Positions 1 to 9,009 of a stretch of 64,000 nucleotides of DNA are shown piece by piece (position 1 is the stretch's first letter; each line of letters starts with the position of its first letter). The stretch is from Kangiella profundi (GTDB lineage Bacteria; Pseudomonadota; Gammaproteobacteria; Enterobacterales; Kangiellaceae). The position numbers were made by a program, and so were the translations under genes. Location of the stretch: contig NZ_CP025120.1 in NCBI RefSeq assembly GCF_002838765.1, positions 1,922,001 through 1,986,000 on the forward strand, in the 5' to 3' direction. A model generated the notes under the pieces. The model searched no databases and was not told where the DNA came from. It worked only from the letters and a program-made list of their open reading frames with translations.

Positions 1-996
1 TACTATCAGTACCTAAACAAAATGTTTGATGGCGACTGGTTACTGACTGTTGCCGCCTACAACGTAGGCCCGGGTAATGTGATGAAAGCCATACGTGCCA
101 ATAAGCGCCAAGGCAAGCCAACCGACTACTGGTCTCTTAAACTACCAAAAGAAACCATGCGCCATATACCAAAGTGGTTGGCATTGTCGGATATTTTCCT
201 GAATGCACCTAAATATCAGGTAGATTTACCCTTAATCGATAATCAGCCGGCCTTTGTAGAGGTAGAAGTTGATGCTCCTGCAAACTTAATGGAGCTGGCA
301 AAAATTGCACAAATAGACAAAGATACTTTTTATCGTCTGAACCCTGCCTACAACCGTCTATTTGTTCCTGAGCACCATAAAAAGGCAACTATTCTGGTTC
401 CGGTTGAGACGGTCGATCATTTCAATCAGGGACTTTTAGAGATAGATCCCAAACAGTTGATGGCTTCTGTCAGCTACAAGGTCAAATCCGGTGATAACTT
501 GAGCGTCATTGCCAAGAGGCATAATACTTCGGTTAAAACCATCAAGCAGCTGAACGGCCTAAAGTCGGATTTTCTTAAAATCGGTCAAGAATTAAAAATG
601 CCTGGCATTATCAATGCTACTGAGTATGAGAAAAACTTCTTTGCAACATTAAGCAAAAACCAGCAGCGTCGTCGCTACCAGGTATACAACGTCCGCTCCG
701 GTGATAGTCTGTGGACTATTGCCAAAAAGTTTGGCGTTAGCACCCGGCAACTTGCTAACTGGAATGGTATTGCTCAAAACAGCACCATTCGTATCGGGCA
801 GAAGTTAAAAGTATGGCCTCGCGGTTATGCCAACTATGCATCAAACAAAAGCTCATACCAGGTCAAAAGTGGAGATTCGTTATACACCATTGCTCGACGC
901 TTCAACGTCAAGGTCAGTGATTTAACCAAGTGGAATGGCTTAAAAAATGCATCATTAATCAAACCAGGACAGACGCTGACAATTTACAGCAAATAG
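1..996 (+). CDS. mltD: Membrane-bound lytic murein transglycosylase D, C-terminal part (5' truncated by window)
   Basis: The reading frame is open from base 1, so the gene starts upstream of the window. The first visible part (NKMFDGDWLLTVAAYNVGPG) is the end of the SLT lysozyme-like domain of MltD-type transglycosylases. These cleave the MurNAc-GlcNAc bond in periplasmic peptidoglycan with formation of 1,6-anhydroMurNAc. Three LysM peptidoglycan-binding repeats follow, at about nt 469-605, 676-825 and 856-990, each with the K/R-SGD-x-L core and an N-G-L/I motif. The catalytic Glu and the lipoprotein signal must lie upstream. A strong bidirectional terminator follows the stop. Confidence 0.9.
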   Translation, partial: YYQYLNKMFDGDWLLTVAAYNVGPGNVMKAIRANKRQGKPTDYWSLKLPKETMRHIPKWLALSDIFLNAPKYQVDLPLIDNQPAFVEVEVDAPANLMELAKIAQIDKDTFYRLNPAYNRLFVPEHHKKATILVPVETVDHFNQGLLEIDPKQLMASVSYKVKSGDNLSVIAKRHNTSVKTIKQLNGLKSDFLKIGQELKMPGIINATEYEKNFFATLSKNQQRRRYQVYNVRSGDSLWTIAKKFGVSTRQLANWNGIAQNSTIRIGQKLKVWPRGYANYASNKSSYQVKSGDSLYTIARRFNVKVSDLTKWNGLKNASLIKPGQTLTIYSK

Positions 997-1042
997 TTAA
1001 GCAGTCTTATAGAAGAGTTATTACAGATTGACTGGTAGATAT

Positions 1043-1070
1043 AAAAAAGGGGCTTACTAGCCCCTTTTTT
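1043..1070. terminator. Bidirectional Rho-independent terminator between mltD and natB
   Basis: Perfect 11-bp stem AAAAAAGGGGC / GCCCCTTTTTT with a 6-nt loop (TTACTA). The A/T ends give a U-tract on either strand, and the two flanking genes converge. Confidence 0.9.
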
Positions 1071-1093
1071 ATTATCCACCGAAACAGTTTCTA

Positions 1094-2338
1094 TTAACTT
1101 CTAAATAGAACCTTTTCCTTCTTGAAGAATACCGTTGTCCAGTAAAGCAAACCACCAGCTAATACCGCAGTTGATATCAACAGAATGGTAATCAAACCGT
1201 AATCAACCGTACCCTTAATCAAGTCTTTCATTGCCAGTGCAACATTGGTTACCGGAATCATGGCAGTTTTAACATTGAGCTCCATACCCGGAACAAATGC
1301 CACAATTACTGGCATAAAGCCAATCATAAAGATAGGCGACATATAGGCCTGAGCCTCTTTCATGTTCTTGGCATAAATTGATGCGCTAAGCATGATGGAG
1401 GCAAATATGCTGGTTAACGGCACCAATAAAACTGCAACTAACAACAGATCAAGACTCGAGATATTCGAAAGGAAATCCAGACCTCCCCCGGACTGCTTTC
1501 CTGTCAAACTATCAGGATCAGCAGCTACTGATGAGTCCATGGCAAAGAAGCTAAATATCCAAACCCAGAACAGGTAACTGAGCAACGTCACCACCACCGT
1601 AAAGAAACTCGCAGTAAAGATAACGCCGAACTTGGCCATTACGATTTGTCCTTTAGACATAGGTGTCAGCAATAATGTCTCCAGCGTTCCACGTTCTTTT
1701 TCACCGACGCCTAATTCAAGTGCTGGATACATGGCTCCGGAAACTGCCAATGCAATCAATAAATAGGCAAGCAATGGACCTGCAAACTCACCCGTTTTTT
1801 CACGCTGAGAGGCGAAGTTATTTTCTTCAATCAGGATAGGCTTATTAAAGGCTTTAACGTTGTCGGTGGTTAAATTAAAGTTGCGGCCCAACTCCATTCT
1901 CTGTGTATTATTAAAAGCATCCACCACATCATCAACCCGCTTACCTAAAATATTATCCAGTCTGGTTGATTCTTTAGAATATACTTTTAAGACTTCCTGC
2001 TTTCTTGACTCTGCAGGTAAGCTAACGCCATCGGGAACTTCGAAAATATAATCGACCTTTTTATCCATGATTGCAGTTTTATAATCATCCGATTCAAGTT
2101 CGACGTTAATAAAACCTTTCTCCCGAGTAAACAAATCCTCAAAGCCAGGTAGCATCACGCTGTTAACGAATGCCACTTTAATTTCTTTATTCTCTGCTTC
2201 TTCGGTTTTGCTTGCGGTAAACTTACCAATTGCAAAAAACAAAACGGGGAAAATAAGCGTTGGTAACAAAATAGAAAATATTAGCGTTTTTTTATCGCGT
2301 AGAATTTCCAGTAATTCCTTTTTGTAAACTAACCACAT
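1094..2338 (-). CDS. natB: ABC-2 type transporter permease (NatB-like)
   Basis: 414-aa inner-membrane protein with one N-terminal membrane segment (about residues 17-36), a large extracytoplasmic loop (about 40-185) and a block of five to six membrane segments (about 187-408). This is the NatB/YhaP-type ABC-2 architecture. The motif GVGEKERGTLETLLLTP before the second membrane segment is characteristic of these exporters. It begins 1 nt after the stop of the ATPase gene, so translation is probably coupled. NatAB of Bacillus extrudes Na+, but the substrate here cannot be read from sequence. It is the last gene of the ycjX-ycjF-natA-natB run. Confidence 0.85.
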   Translation of the reverse strand: MWLVYKKELLEILRDKKTLIFSILLPTLIFPVLFFAIGKFTASKTEEAENKEIKVAFVNSVMLPGFEDLFTREKGFINVELESDDYKTAIMDKKVDYIFEVPDGVSLPAESRKQEVLKVYSKESTRLDNILGKRVDDVVDAFNNTQRMELGRNFNLTTDNVKAFNKPILIEENNFASQREKTGEFAGPLLAYLLIALAVSGAMYPALELGVGEKERGTLETLLLTPMSKGQIVMAKFGVIFTASFFTVVVTLLSYLFWVWIFSFFAMDSSVAADPDSLTGKQSGGGLDFLSNISSLDLLLVAVLLVPLTSIFASIMLSASIYAKNMKEAQAYMSPIFMIGFMPVIVAFVPGMELNVKTAMIPVTNVALAMKDLIKGTVDYGLITILLISTAVLAGGLLYWTTVFFKKEKVLFRS

Positions 2339-2339
2339 G

Positions 2340-3137
2340 TTAAGCTACCTCTTTCTTATTATTTACACTGGCAAGGAAAGCATCATACAGTGAGCCTGAT
2401 GCAGTGCTTGCTGCAAACTCATCTGTAGGCCCAAAGAATTTCGTTTCTCCCAAGTCAATCAGGCAGACTCTATCACAGAGCTTTTCAACTTCATGCAAAT
2501 GGTGAGTTGAAAAGATAACCGACATTTCACTGCCTTTGTAACTTTGGATAAAATCGAGAACCGTCTTGGCTGAAATCACATCAAGACCTGTGGTTGGCTC
2601 ATCAAAAACCAACACTTTTGGCTCGTGAATTACCGCCCGAGCAATGGATGCTCTTTGCATCATACCCGTTGAAAGGTCATCCGCACGCTTCCCTGCAAAT
2701 GAATGCATATCCAGCATCGTAAAAATCTTCTCAATACGCTCATCGATTTGTTGGCGTGAAAGCCCATGCATACGACCAAAATAGGCAACATTTTCACGAA
2801 CACTCAAACGGTGGTAGAGTCCAGTTTTACCTGATAGGAACCCAATTTGCTTTTGTGCATAGCGAGGCTCTTTGGTCACATCATGCCCGTTAATCAGAAT
2901 CTGACCTGCAGTTGGCTCCAATGCAGTTGAAAGCATACGTAATGTTGTTGTCTTTCCAGCTCCATTAGGCCCTAACAAACCAAGAACCTCTCCTGCGTTG
3001 CAGCTGAAAGACACATTTTTTACAGCGTGGAAAACACCCTCACCCTCTCGAGGGTCACTAACCGTCTTACCTTTCTTCTTTTTTGCTTCCTTTTTATCGT
3101 AGGCAAATGTTTTTGCGAGATCTTTAATCTCTATCAT
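2340..3137 (-). CDS. natA: ABC transporter ATP-binding protein (NatA-like)
   Basis: 265-aa ABC ATPase. Walker A GPNGAGKT lies at residues 56-63. The signature loop reads LSTGMMQRASIAR, with T in place of the second G of the usual LSGGQ. Walker B with the catalytic Glu reads VLVFDEPT, followed by an H-loop in STHHLHEVE. A lysine-rich insert at about residues 15-27 precedes the Walker A strand. The start has a good GGGGAG ribosome-binding site and lies 14 nt inside the end of the ycjF-like gene, which implies translational coupling. It energises the adjacent NatB-like permease. Sodium export is the family precedent, not proven here. Confidence 0.88.
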   Translation of the reverse strand: MIEIKDLAKTFAYDKKEAKKKKGKTVSDPREGEGVFHAVKNVSFSCNAGEVLGLLGPNGAGKTTTLRMLSTALEPTAGQILINGHDVTKEPRYAQKQIGFLSGKTGLYHRLSVRENVAYFGRMHGLSRQQIDERIEKIFTMLDMHSFAGKRADDLSTGMMQRASIARAVIHEPKVLVFDEPTTGLDVISAKTVLDFIQSYKGSEMSVIFSTHHLHEVEKLCDRVCLIDLGETKFFGPTDEFAASTASGSLYDAFLASVNNKKEVA

Positions 3138-4206
3138 CTTGCTCCCCTTTTACTTTAACAGCGTCCTTTGATGGTTCGCTTTTCTTTAAGATAGTCGTAA
3201 TCTTGTTATACAAAGATTTTCGAATGTAGCTAAGTTTTGGTTTGTTGTCATCTGTAAACTCTACTGGTCTACAAAGTTTCATGGTCTGAATGCCCATGCG
3301 AGCTATAAGTAGGCCTACTCCAATACCCTGCGCCACTTTTGTGGAGACAGTTGCAGTTAAACTTTTACCTAACAACTCTGCTCCAGCATCAGCAAGCATA
3401 TCACTTGCACCAGCCAACATCATGTTAGTCATTACCTGCCTGGTAAGTCCTATTCGTCCCAGTGTTGTTTGCGGGCAGCCATAAATACGGGATACCTCCT
3501 GTAGCATTTTACTGCTACGCCAGGCAACTAATGCCATATCCGCTGCTGCTAATGGGCTTAATGCAACCATAATCGCCGACTCAGTTGCATGCTTTGTAAT
3601 GGTTTCAAGTGCAATCTCATCTAAGCCTTCGAGCACAGTTTGCGAGTAGAGCTGAATGAGTTCCCGGTCATTATGAACCTGTTGTTTTTGGCCAGTATAT
3701 ATTGATATTGGACCTGATAGATCAAGGTGCTGGCCAATTTCGGTATTAACATCATCTATCAACTTCTGGCTCTCACCATAGGTATTTTCAGAAATTAGTT
3801 GTGAGAAAGCCTCCTGCTTGTTTTTTCTATTTCTGAGTTTTCTCCTGCTTAACCAGCCTTTTACTAGACCAATTGCCCCACTAACAACTGCAAGTCCAGC
3901 AACAACGGTAGCAGCGATACCCAAAACTTTGTTAAAGGAAAAAAGGTTTTGAATAAATAAATAAGATTCATAGACAGCCGCACCAGCAACAAAGGTAAAT
4001 AGTGCTGGCCAAAATAGTTTTCTAATTCCTTTATTTGATTTTTTATCCAAAAGTTTTGGTTTAATAGTGGTCGATAATGAGCGTCTACCAAGCTGACTTG
4101 AATCAGTCAAAGATTTCTCAGCAATTTCATCAAATAGTTTTTCATTAACTTTTTCAACCGATATATCTGCGTTCCTGCTTTTAATTTTTACTGGCTTATC
4201 CTTCAT
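3124..4206 (-). CDS. ycjF: YcjF-like inner-membrane protein (DUF697)
   Basis: 360-aa protein with a charged cytoplasmic N-terminus, two predicted membrane segments (about residues 64-85 and 94-117) and a C-terminal DUF697 region with several hydrophobic helices. This is the layout of E. coli YcjF (TIGR01620). Its start overlaps the stop of the ycjX gene by 4 nt (ATGA). YcjX and YcjF are paired stress-associated proteins of unknown biochemical function. Here the pair is translationally chained to an ABC exporter, an arrangement I do not recall from enterobacteria. Confidence 0.8.
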   Translation of the reverse strand: MKDKPVKIKSRNADISVEKVNEKLFDEIAEKSLTDSSQLGRRSLSTTIKPKLLDKKSNKGIRKLFWPALFTFVAGAAVYESYLFIQNLFSFNKVLGIAATVVAGLAVVSGAIGLVKGWLSRRKLRNRKNKQEAFSQLISENTYGESQKLIDDVNTEIGQHLDLSGPISIYTGQKQQVHNDRELIQLYSQTVLEGLDEIALETITKHATESAIMVALSPLAAADMALVAWRSSKMLQEVSRIYGCPQTTLGRIGLTRQVMTNMMLAGASDMLADAGAELLGKSLTATVSTKVAQGIGVGLLIARMGIQTMKLCRPVEFTDDNKPKLSYIRKSLYNKITTILKKSEPSKDAVKVKGEQDDRD

Positions 4207-5621
4207 CGAAACTTGTCTCCTATCAAAAACTGCAAGACTTTATCCATCCGGATATGCGGAAGAATACTGCTTGTTAAATTGCCTGGAATCGCAAAATCAA
4301 CAAAGTCATACTGTTGCTCCTGCCATGCATCCTTTGATAATGCTTGCGATGAAAGCTTACCGGGATAATTGATAATTTCTTCGCCTGATGAAAGCTCTAC
4401 CCCTTTTACACACATCAGTTTTTGTCCCTGATGTTCAGCCATTACTGCCTCAGTGACTTTTATTGCACTAATCGCTAAGGTTTCCAGCTCAATACCTTCG
4501 TATTGAATATCGTTTCGAGAGTCTTGCAGCATTTTCTGGAGGAATGATTCCAAATCCCTATGCTGCTCTGGCGGTACATGATCAGCTTTGGTTGCTGCAA
4601 TAAGTAGTTTGTCGATAGAAGGACTGAACATTCTTTTAAGCCAGTTTGAGTGACCATAGTGGAAACTCTTTAATAGCTCACTTAATGTAAACTGCATATT
4701 ACGGTAATTTTGATAACCGTTATTCAGAACTTCAAGACAATCAACCAATAAAATCTGACGATCAACTTTTTCAAAATACTCTTTGAAGAAAGGCTCAACA
4801 ATTTGCTTTTTGTAATAGTTAAATCGTTTCTCTAGCGTTCGAATCAAACTCTCTTCTGATAATGAACTCCAGTCAGAACTTAAGATATCAATATCAAGTA
4901 CTGGGAAAAAGTCTAATACCGGGGCTCCCGAAAGCTCGCCTGGAAGAATAAACCGCCCAGGTTGTAATAAATTATAAGTCTGTTGCTGGCTAAAATGCTG
5001 CTTGATAAAGGATTTATATGCAGACGATACTTCGGCCACCTCCTCATCGGGTAGAGGCTTTTGATAAATCATCTGAGCCGATTGCTCTCTCCAACTGCTT
5101 TCAAGGACATCACCACTTTGTTCCAGTAGCTCACGACATTGCATAGACCAGTCTTTAAAAGATAGCCTTAAAAGTGGTAAGTCTAATAGCCATTCACCGG
5201 GATAGTCGATAATGTCTATTGTTAAATGGCTGTGTTTCTGAAGTTTCTGCAACCATTCATTTTTTATGGTGTATCGAATATCAAGTTGCGCCTGTGATAC
5301 GCCTGTAGTTGAGGCCGGCCATTTTGGTTGCGCTCCGAAAATAGCGTCTAGAGACTGCTTATATTTAAACTCAGGGATATGAAGCTCATCATAGGAACTA
5401 ACTTTTGTCGCTAATATGCGCCCTTCTTTGGCAGCACGAAGGAAAGGTAGCTGATCATTGTCCACTATATGCAAGAGCTGATTCATGAAGGAAGTGATAA
5501 ATGCAGTCTTACCAGCACCGCTTAAACCGGTGACAGCTATCCTGATTCTTTTATCAACTCCGCGCTCTACAAGTTGCTCAGCTTTAGAAAGCAGCCTTTT
5601 AATGGAGCTTTTGTCACTCAT
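4203..5621 (-). CDS. ycjX: YcjX family P-loop protein (DUF463)
   Basis: 472-aa predicted nucleotide-binding protein. A P-loop, GLSGAGKT, lies at residues 32-39. A DYPGEWL segment matches the switch II/Walker B-like motif of DUF463, and ATKADHV resembles the G-protein NKxD element. Length and motifs fit E. coli YcjX (about 465 aa), a GTPase-like stress protein. It is the first gene of an overlapping four-gene run. The 150 bp upstream to the next gene show no promoter I would defend. Confidence 0.85.
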   Translation of the reverse strand: MSDKSSIKRLLSKAEQLVERGVDKRIRIAVTGLSGAGKTAFITSFMNQLLHIVDNDQLPFLRAAKEGRILATKVSSYDELHIPEFKYKQSLDAIFGAQPKWPASTTGVSQAQLDIRYTIKNEWLQKLQKHSHLTIDIIDYPGEWLLDLPLLRLSFKDWSMQCRELLEQSGDVLESSWREQSAQMIYQKPLPDEEVAEVSSAYKSFIKQHFSQQQTYNLLQPGRFILPGELSGAPVLDFFPVLDIDILSSDWSSLSEESLIRTLEKRFNYYKKQIVEPFFKEYFEKVDRQILLVDCLEVLNNGYQNYRNMQFTLSELLKSFHYGHSNWLKRMFSPSIDKLLIAATKADHVPPEQHRDLESFLQKMLQDSRNDIQYEGIELETLAISAIKVTEAVMAEHQGQKLMCVKGVELSSGEEIINYPGKLSSQALSKDAWQEQQYDFVDFAIPGNLTSSILPHIRMDKVLQFLIGDKFR

Positions 5622-5771
5622 ACATTAACCATATTTAACTTTTAGTCATTATAAAACACTAAACGATTAGGCATTATATCGAATCGTAAACAGATATTTC
5701 TGGCTACTTAGGAGAAAACAGGCAAAAACTGTAGCAGTTAGTGGCGCAGGCTTGGCACTGAAAAAGCTTAG

Positions 5772-7655
5772 CTACAAATCGTTCGCTAACTGTTCAATAA
5801 ACTGTTTATAAGACTCATTCAATTCAAAAGTTGTAGAAATTAGAATCTTATTGAATACGGCATTTTGAGCTAGATATGCCTTAAACTGCTCGTAACTAAG
5901 ATTTTCTAACCGCTGAATGAGCAAATCACTTGGATTTTCCAAGTCAAATAAGTGAGATATGTGCCGTAAAGCCTTGTTATCCGCTTCTAGCAAACTAAGA
6001 TTAGTAATAATGCTTTTCTTAAACTCTACAAAGTCGTTACGTGATAGCTTCTTTGGGAAATCACCGAGAAAATAAATTACTTCCTGTATAATCTGTTCAG
6101 TTTGCTCAGGGTCGCTATTATCAACCTCGATAAATAGCGGTGAATTATCGACCTCAAGATATACAATATCGTAAAGGTCTGTATTAACAAGAGTATTCGA
6201 TTTGTTCACAAGAAACTCATGATCTATTCCCTTGCTCCAACTAAGAAGAATGAAATACATTAGCTCTGACTCTTCCCAGTATTGCCCTCCTGGTACTGAA
6301 CTCAAATATACAGAAATACGACTTTTATTATCAGTACTGCTCTTAAATCTTAAAGCAGTTTTCTCTGAGGTTTTAATGGCATGAGATTCCATGGCAACGT
6401 TAACTAAAGGTAACTTAGACATCAGCTTGAAACTATCGTCATATGCTTCCAACAGAAAGCCTCCCTGCAATGAAACTAGAAGGTTTTCCTGGGCAACCCT
6501 GTTAGATGTCGATAAAGGAATAAACAAAACTTTATTGAGTTCATTAATAACTGTCGTTTCGTGAGCTGAAGGATATCGCATGGAGAATAAGTGGAGATTG
6601 TCAGAAACCGAATATTTTATATAAGGAAGGCCAGCAAGACTTGCACAGTTAAGCTGAACGCACGTAAAGTTATTATCAATTGCAAGAGCGAATTCAACTA
6701 CTTTGGAGTTATTGGATGCTAGTTGTGTCTTTACCTTATAACTAGCGGGCAATTGATATACTGAAGCAGGTTCAAGTCCCGCACTCGAAGAATCAGACAC
6801 TGTCGGAACATTAAGAATTTTTTTGTAATGATATTTAAGAATATTATCAATCGATATAGAAGGTAACCGGTTAAAAAATAATTGAGATAATTCTATTCTA
6901 CGTTCCGATTTGAATGAACCAATATAATTCAGAAAGCCCTCTGGAGTATCTAGACTTAACTGTATATCTGAATAAAGTTTATCTTTAAGATCTGCAACTT
7001 CCTTATCGGTTAAAGAGTGGTTTGGCGAATAATCTTTACACCAGAACTGTTGTTGGAAATAGTAAAAATTAATACGATCATTTTCTATATAAGAGCAGTT
7101 AAAAAGTCCTGCTGTTAGGCCAATTAACCAATCATTTTGTTGTGGCTTGAGTGGATCTTCTGAAAATAATGGCAAAGCAATTAAATTCTTTAACACTACT
7201 TCAGCATTATCAGTATTAATCTCAAAGTTGCTAGCATTAAACTGACGATTAATTACCCCTAGAAGCCTCTGTTGATTGATTCCACCAAAGACTATTAACT
7301 CTACTGACGATAATTTAGTAGATGACAACCTTTGCAACAGATTTTCAAGTTGTGAGTCTAATTGCTCTTTTGGAAGCTTTACAATCAAGCTTTGATGAAC
7401 ATTACTATTGATATAACTGACTTTAAGCCCACTGTTAGATAATTCATTTTTTATCGATGAAAAAGTCGCTACTAACTCATTTGAGCTGCTAGCTTGTAAT
7501 AATATATAGTGGCTTGAAATATTTGCATCAATTAACTGAATCTGAAAACCATCTGCTATTCCCTCTGATAAACTTGATTTAATAGAGGTATAAAAGTCTT
7601 CTGCTTTTAAAGGAAAGCATAGAATAAGGAAGGTAATTAGTAATAATTTACGCAT
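5772..7655 (-). CDS. Secreted protein distantly resembling M16 (insulinase-like) peptidases, no zinc motif
   Basis: 627 aa with a clear signal peptide (residues 1-18, cleavage near LKA/ED). I do not recognise the family with certainty. The pattern of paired halves, GG-I-QQRLLGVINRQF-like segments, and a C-terminal part with LSRNDFVEFKKSIITNL followed by LSYEQFKAYL resembles the non-catalytic halves of M16 metallopeptidases. No HxxEH or HxxEHx76E zinc site is present, so it is probably inactive if it belongs there. It follows the TonB operon on the same strand, separated by a terminator hairpin whose 3' arm carries the only Shine-Dalgarno-like sequence. A + T content is higher than in its neighbours. 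Confidence 0.6.
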   Translation of the reverse strand: MRKLLLITFLILCFPLKAEDFYTSIKSSLSEGIADGFQIQLIDANISSHYILLQASSSNELVATFSSIKNELSNSGLKVSYINSNVHQSLIVKLPKEQLDSQLENLLQRLSSTKLSSVELIVFGGINQQRLLGVINRQFNASNFEINTDNAEVVLKNLIALPLFSEDPLKPQQNDWLIGLTAGLFNCSYIENDRINFYYFQQQFWCKDYSPNHSLTDKEVADLKDKLYSDIQLSLDTPEGFLNYIGSFKSERRIELSQLFFNRLPSISIDNILKYHYKKILNVPTVSDSSSAGLEPASVYQLPASYKVKTQLASNNSKVVEFALAIDNNFTCVQLNCASLAGLPYIKYSVSDNLHLFSMRYPSAHETTVINELNKVLFIPLSTSNRVAQENLLVSLQGGFLLEAYDDSFKLMSKLPLVNVAMESHAIKTSEKTALRFKSSTDNKSRISVYLSSVPGGQYWEESELMYFILLSWSKGIDHEFLVNKSNTLVNTDLYDIVYLEVDNSPLFIEVDNSDPEQTEQIIQEVIYFLGDFPKKLSRNDFVEFKKSIITNLSLLEADNKALRHISHLFDLENPSDLLIQRLENLSYEQFKAYLAQNAVFNKILISTTFELNESYKQFIEQLANDL

Positions 7656-7657
7656 AG

Positions 7658-7682
7658 AAAAAAGGCCTCAGTAGAGGCCTTT
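7658..7682 (-). terminator. Terminator/attenuator hairpin after the TonB operon, overlapping the next gene's ribosome-binding site
   Basis: Perfect 9-bp stem AAAGGCCTC / GAGGCCTTT with a 4-nt loop, followed on the minus strand by six U residues. It lies 8 nt after the TPR gene stop. The next gene's ATG (7655) is only about 2 nt past the U-tract, so its sole GAGG Shine-Dalgarno candidate sits within the 3' arm of the stem. Confidence 0.85.
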
Positions 7683-7690
7683 ATAAAACA

Positions 7691-8989
7691 TTAATCGTTT
7701 AATGCCAACTCTTTCTTCATACTTTCAATTTGTTGTATGTAAGAAATGTAAGCGTTTGCATTCTTAGATACATTCTTATAGTTTTTTGCCCTTTCGAGCG
7801 CTGCTATTGCTTGATCCGGTTGACCCATTCTTTGATGTGCAACACCCATTTGTAAATAAGCGTATCCTGCATCACCATCTCTTAGGTTACCTTTTCTAAT
7901 GGCAGTCCTGAAAGATTCAATTGCCTTTGCATATTCTTCGTCATCGAAGTAAATGGTAGCGATCTCATAGTCGTATTTACCACTACTGGTGAAGCTTGAA
8001 GCTTTCTTATATGCATTGATTGCTTTTGCACTTGCCTTAGCATATTTGTAGCTATTAGCAATATTACGCCAAATATCTTCGTCTGCTTCAACAATACCTT
8101 TATTAACGCCTTCTTCAAGTCGGTCAGCAGCTAACAAAGGTACTTGATTATTTGAGTACAGTGCAGAGAGTTGCTTGTAATTTGTCTCTGAATCCCACAT
8201 GCCGTTCATATATGCAAGCTCAGCTAATGCAAGCATATCAGCTGACTTGCCTCGCTGACTTAAAACAGCAAAAAGGTTGTTGTACATAGATTTTTCAGCA
8301 GGGAACAATTCAACCATTTCGCGACCAATCACCTCAGCTCCTGCCAAATCTTTCAATTCGATGTGCGCAGCGAATAGCATGCTGTAAAGAGGCTTTGTAG
8401 ACTTACTGCCCTCTTTAATTGCTAGGTAGGCTGGACATATAGCAGATCTAAAGTCTTGGTTTTGGTAAAACAAACTCGCATAAGTTGCATAAGAAGTAGC
8501 AGGCGGGTTTATAACCTCTTCAAAATACTCTTTCATCCAGCGCAATGCAGCATCATAATTGTCTTGTGATGCATCAATCTGAGCGAGCCCCAACCTTAAA
8601 TTGACTTCGTTTTGCTTACCCAGAACGCCTGTTTCCATTGCTCGGATAAATTCTCTTTTTGCGGCTGCATATTGAGATTGCTCACGATAGTTTAAACCGA
8701 GTAAGTATATTGCTCGGCCAACTGCAGCTTTATCGCCAGAGTTTGCAATCAATTCTTGTAAAATCGCGATCGACTCAGCGTATTTCGCATCAGCATAAGC
8801 TTCGTTAGCAGCAGTAATTTTCTTGTATGCAGACTCAGAAGTTATAGTTGGAACCTTTTCCTCGTCATACTCACCTTCTTTTGGCGCAAGCAATCTACAG
8901 CTACTTGTGTATTTGGTCTCTGGCAATGCATTTGCCACAGAACCAAACGCCAAAGAAATGACTCCAACAATGTATGAAATTTTAGTCAT
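7691..8989 (-). CDS. TPR-repeat periplasmic protein of the TonB2-type system
   Basis: 432 aa with a signal peptide (residues 1-21, ending ANA-L) and tandem TPR-like helices from about residue 55 to the end. Typical TPR spacing is visible in AEEYAKAIESFRTAIRKG and in the C-terminal YLQMGVAHQRMGQPDQAIAALERA. A TPR protein closes TonB2-type operons (ttpC-exbB-exbD-tonB-TPR) in Vibrio and other marine gammaproteobacteria. It probably scaffolds or modulates energy coupling at the outer membrane. It lies 20 nt downstream of tonB and is followed by the operon terminator. Confidence 0.85.
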   Translation of the reverse strand: MTKISYIVGVISLAFGSVANALPETKYTSSCRLLAPKEGEYDEEKVPTITSESAYKKITAANEAYADAKYAESIAILQELIANSGDKAAVGRAIYLLGLNYREQSQYAAAKREFIRAMETGVLGKQNEVNLRLGLAQIDASQDNYDAALRWMKEYFEEVINPPATSYATYASLFYQNQDFRSAICPAYLAIKEGSKSTKPLYSMLFAAHIELKDLAGAEVIGREMVELFPAEKSMYNNLFAVLSQRGKSADMLALAELAYMNGMWDSETNYKQLSALYSNNQVPLLAADRLEEGVNKGIVEADEDIWRNIANSYKYAKASAKAINAYKKASSFTSSGKYDYEIATIYFDDEEYAKAIESFRTAIRKGNLRDGDAGYAYLQMGVAHQRMGQPDQAIAALERAKNYKNVSKNANAYISYIQQIESMKKELALND

Positions 8990-9009
8990 AATTCTTACTT
9001 TACTCAGAG

